Positions 61,491 through 64,000 of a DNA stretch of 64,000 nucleotides are shown one piece after another. How positions within the stretch are numbered: position 1 is the stretch's first letter; each line of letters starts with the position of its first letter. The position numbers and the translations under genes are program-made. A model generated the notes under the pieces. It did not search any database and was not told where the DNA came from. It worked only from the letters and a program-made list of their open reading frames with translations. Origin of the DNA: Cellvibrionaceae bacterium (lineage in GTDB: Bacteria; Pseudomonadota; Gammaproteobacteria; Pseudomonadales; Cellvibrionaceae); assembly GCA_021151825.1 (NCBI GenBank), contig JAGKWQ010000008.1:1-64000 (forward strand). The letters run 5' to 3'.

Positions 61491-63638
61491 TTAACCGTAA
61501 AATTTCTGATTGTTAGCTGCTTTGGCTTTCAAGCTATCCGGCGCAGAATACAGTGCACCAAGATTGCTGAATTTATTCGCCAAATCACAGAATGCCTGGG
61601 CACCAATGGAGTCAATCCAACGGAATACACCACCACGGAATGGAGGAAAACCAGTTCCATACACCAAAGCCATATCGGCTTCTGCTGCTGTTTCTACTAT
61701 GCCTTCATCAAGGCAACGTGTTAATTCAGTGGCCATTGGTATCATCATACGCGCGATAATATCTTCATCGCTCAACTCCACTGCGCCGGCAATAGTTGGC
61801 TTGAGAATTTCCCCGACTTCAGGCGCAGCCACTTTAGCGGGCTTGCCTTTTTTATCCAGCTCGTAATTGTAAAACCCTTTCTCATTTTTCTGCCCGAGAC
61901 GACCGGCGGCAAAAAGTGCATCAGTGCAAGATGTAAAATCGCGCTTCATACGATCAGGAAAACCATCCGCCATTACTTTTTCTGCATGCACAGCTGTATC
62001 GATTCCTACAACATCAAGTAAATAAGCAGGCCCCATTGGCCAGCCCCAGGTTTCCATCAGCTTATCAATGCGATGAAAGTCCACACCATCACGTACCAAC
62101 ATGGCAAATCCAGCAAGATACGGAAATAACACGCGGTTCACTAAAAAGCCGGGACAATCTTTTACTACAATGGGTTTCTTGCCCATAGCATTGGCATAGG
62201 CGACCGTACGGGCAACAGCGTTATCCGATGTTTTCACTCCACGGATAACTTCTACCAATGGCATCATGTGCACCGGATTAAAAAAGTGCATACCACAAAA
62301 ATTTTCTGGTCTTGCCAATGCTTCTGCCAGAAAGGAAATAGAGATTGTGGATGTATTTGAAGCGATAACCGTATTCGCATTCACTTTTGATTCGGCTTCA
62401 GCTAATACTGCTTTTTTAACGTTCGGATTTTCAACAACTGCTTCAACAACAATATCTACCTGATCAAAACCATCGTAACTTAATGCAGGCTCAATCCTGT
62501 TCAGTACATTACCCATTTCAGCCGGTGAGAGTTTTTTGCGCTCAACACGTTTGCTGATGAGTTTATTAGCCTCAGATAATCCCAAATCTATTCCTTTTTG
62601 AGCAATATCTTTCATCTTGATAGGCACACCTTTAAGCGCTGATTGGTATGCGATACCGCCACCCATAATGCCTGCACCCAGTACAGCTGCGCGCTCGATT
62701 TTTTTGTCTGCTTTTTTCTCCCAGCTTTTTGCTTTTTTACTGAGCATTTGCTCATTGATAAAAATACCAACTAACGATTGAGCAACGGGGGTTTGCGCCA
62801 TTTTGGCAAAATTTTCTGCCTCGGCTTGCAATGCTTCGTCACGACCTTTATCTGCCGCTTTTTGCATTGCCTTAATCGCACTGACAGGAGCAGGATAGTT
62901 GCGGCCAGCTTGCGCCCCCACAAATGCCTTGGAGGTTTCAAAGGCCATCATGGATTCAATAAAATTCAATTTGAGCGGACCTTTTTTCTGCGTACGGCGC
63001 GCCAAATAATCAAACTTGCCAGCGATGCATTGCGTCAGACAATTCAACGCAGCGTCCCTGAGTTTGCCAGGCTCTACCACCGCATCAACCACCCTTGCTG
63101 TCAGTGCTGTGTCCGCATCATTTTCTTTACCAGCGGCAATCCACTCAACTGCAGTATCCAACCCTGCAACACGGGGCAAGCGCACGGTACCGCCCCAACC
63201 TGGAATTATTCCAAGCTTGGTTTCCGGTAAACCTACTTTCGCCGCTGTGCTTGCAATACGGTAATCACAGGAGAGGCAAAACTCCAAGCCACCACCAAGC
63301 GCAAAACCGTTTATCGCTACTACGGTTGGAAATGGTAGATCTTCAAGACGGCAAAAGTTACGGTTATTAGTTGCAAGGTGACTGGTAATGTTTTCCGGAC
63401 CTGACGCAAACACAGCGCCAAATTCCATAATATCCGCCCCGACAATAAATACATCCTTGGCACTCGTCACCAGTAAACCTTTAACATCTTTGGCGCTCTC
63501 AAGCAGATCAAGTACTTGCTGAAGCTCAGACACGGCAAGTAAATTAAATTTATTCACTGACTCGCCTTGCAGGTCAAAGGTCAACTCTGCAATACCTTCA
63601 GGCAGCAGCGAAACCTTAAGGGCTTTTCCTTGGAACAT
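61491..63638 (-). CDS. fadB: Multifunctional fatty acid oxidation protein FadB
   Basis: 715 residues, from ATG 63638 with GAGAG upstream and the family start MFQGKALKVSLL; five codons upstream are dropped. N-terminal enoyl-CoA hydratase/isomerase domain (GADIMEFGAVF, GGGLEFCLSCDYRIA) with catalytic Glu residues in LPETKLGIIPGWGGTVRLPR, then the NAD-binding hydroxyacyl-CoA dehydrogenase domain (AVLGAGIMGGGIAYQSA, IASNTSTISI, MHFFNPVHMMPLVEVI). Feeds fadA and ETF. Confidence 0.97.
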   Translation of the reverse strand: MFQGKALKVSLLPEGIAELTFDLQGESVNKFNLLAVSELQQVLDLLESAKDVKGLLVTSAKDVFIVGADIMEFGAVFASGPENITSHLATNNRNFCRLEDLPFPTVVAINGFALGGGLEFCLSCDYRIASTAAKVGLPETKLGIIPGWGGTVRLPRVAGLDTAVEWIAAGKENDADTALTARVVDAVVEPGKLRDAALNCLTQCIAGKFDYLARRTQKKGPLKLNFIESMMAFETSKAFVGAQAGRNYPAPVSAIKAMQKAADKGRDEALQAEAENFAKMAQTPVAQSLVGIFINEQMLSKKAKSWEKKADKKIERAAVLGAGIMGGGIAYQSALKGVPIKMKDIAQKGIDLGLSEANKLISKRVERKKLSPAEMGNVLNRIEPALSYDGFDQVDIVVEAVVENPNVKKAVLAEAESKVNANTVIASNTSTISISFLAEALARPENFCGMHFFNPVHMMPLVEVIRGVKTSDNAVARTVAYANAMGKKPIVVKDCPGFLVNRVLFPYLAGFAMLVRDGVDFHRIDKLMETWGWPMGPAYLLDVVGIDTAVHAEKVMADGFPDRMKRDFTSCTDALFAAGRLGQKNEKGFYNYELDKKGKPAKVAAPEVGEILKPTIAGAVELSDEDIIARMMIPMATELTRCLDEGIVETAAEADMALVYGTGFPPFRGGVFRWIDSIGAQAFCDLANKFSNLGALYSAPDSLKAKAANNQKFYG

Positions 63639-63757
63639 AATCAAATCTCTCATTGGAATAAGGAGGGAAAATCTGGGTTTGAGTTTAGCAGGCTGAAGTT
63701 AACTTGCCTTACGAGAGAGCAGACTGATGGGGAATAACGCACAAAAAAATATAACAA

Positions 63758-64000
63758 TTAACAACTATGCGTAAAAAGCGAACAGATAAATAGTTTTAGC
63801 GGCGTCTGTCCGGAATTAATAAACTGATGGAGTTGTCGGGTAGGCACATAAAATGTATCTCCTACCCCCAAAGGCTCTACTGCGAGAATAGATTTCAACT
63901 GAGCGTCGCCACTCAATATGACACCACTGGCATCACACTCCAGCATCGCTGGAACGGTAGAAGAGTTGGCAGCAACTTCAATACAACGAGCAGATAATTG
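63758..64000 (-). CDS. Cupin-like domain protein, C-terminal part (cut by window edge)
   Basis: The frame is open from the right window edge to the stop at 63758, so at least 80 residues of a longer protein are visible. It has a small cupin-like strand pattern with GVGDTFYVPTRQLHQFINSGQTPLKLF, which resembles the G-x-x-x-x-x-P-x-x-x-x-H motif of a cupin and holds one candidate metal His. The rest of the gene is outside the window. It is transcribed in the same direction as fadB, which begins 119 bases downstream. Confidence 0.6.
   Translation of the reverse strand, partial: QLSARCIEVAANSSTVPAMLECDASGVILSGDAQLKSILAVEPLGVGDTFYVPTRQLHQFINSGQTPLKLFICSLFTHSC

Noticed and set aside
1..64000. CRISPR array, tRNA, rRNA or prophage
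   Set aside because: No regularly spaced repeats with spacers, no cloverleaf-like sequence and no phage structural genes were seen.

Overview
The window is chromosomal DNA of a free-living, flagellated gammaproteobacterium. I infer Cellvibrio or a close relative. The reasons are a secreted GH9 glucanase, a TonB system with two ExbD subunits and a TPR partner, a PEP-CTERM protein, type IV pilus and flagellar regulators (FimL, FleQ), and several gene neighbourhoods that I recall from Pseudomonas: mltD-gloB-methyltransferase-rnhA-dnaQ with fimL-nudC, pabB-thrH-cysH, and lexA-sulA-fadAB. No rRNA, tRNA or CRISPR array was recognised.

Region by region. 1-97 is the left end of an IS3-family insertion sequence that continues outside the window. 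137-7374 holds cell-surface genes, all on the minus strand: the GH9 enzyme, a beta-helix PEP-CTERM protein and a large calcium-binding-type lipoprotein. 7445-9637 has miaE, a DUF1289 protein and an SMP-30-like lipoprotein, followed by divergent acnB with a strong promoter and a structured leader. 12751-15751 is the most accessory-looking stretch: a palindromic repeat, a solitary SIR2-like protein, a GT-C-like membrane protein and a small secreted protein. 15913-21945 is one minus-strand set of membrane and lipoprotein genes of unknown function (lipoprotein, DUF4230, DUF2339, DUF3999). 22065-25892 carries pabB, a dienelactone hydrolase, thrH and cysH. 25940-26311 is an unrecognised small gene.

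26674-30578 is a tonB-exbB-exbD-exbD-TPR operon, probably energising outer-membrane uptake of sugars or iron complexes. 31155-36384 is electron transfer: fpr, etfB-etfA, a YeiE-like LysR gene and ETF-ubiquinone oxidoreductase. These work with fadB-fadA at the right end, because ETF takes electrons from acyl-CoA dehydrogenases and ETF-QO passes them to ubiquinone. 36395-46484 holds msrA, the fimL-nudC-membrane protein-sohB operon, dnaQ, a methyltransferase-rnhA pair, gloB and mltD. 46689-52946 has pgm, a pirin, a LysR regulator divergent from an alcohol dehydrogenase-alkene reductase pair, and an OsmC protein.

52979-55918 is a small flagellar cluster, fliS-fliT-fliS-fleQ. A convincing sigma-28 promoter lies in front of the chaperones and a separate sigma-70 promoter in front of fleQ. 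56036-58674 holds an SDR gene, a DUF2845 gene, lexA with two SOS boxes, overlapping sulA, and a small conserved gene. 58736-63638 has a phosphomannose isomerase-like gene and fadB-fadA. A cupin-like gene runs off the right edge.

I saw no clear new multi-gene defence or mobile system. The items most worth a second look are the SIR2 gene, the acnB leader, the duplicated fliS flanking fliT under sigma-28 control, the lipoprotein-DUF4230-DUF2339-DUF3999 operon, the 7-bp polypurine tandem repeat beside fpr, and the PMI-like protein between lexA-sulA and fadAB.
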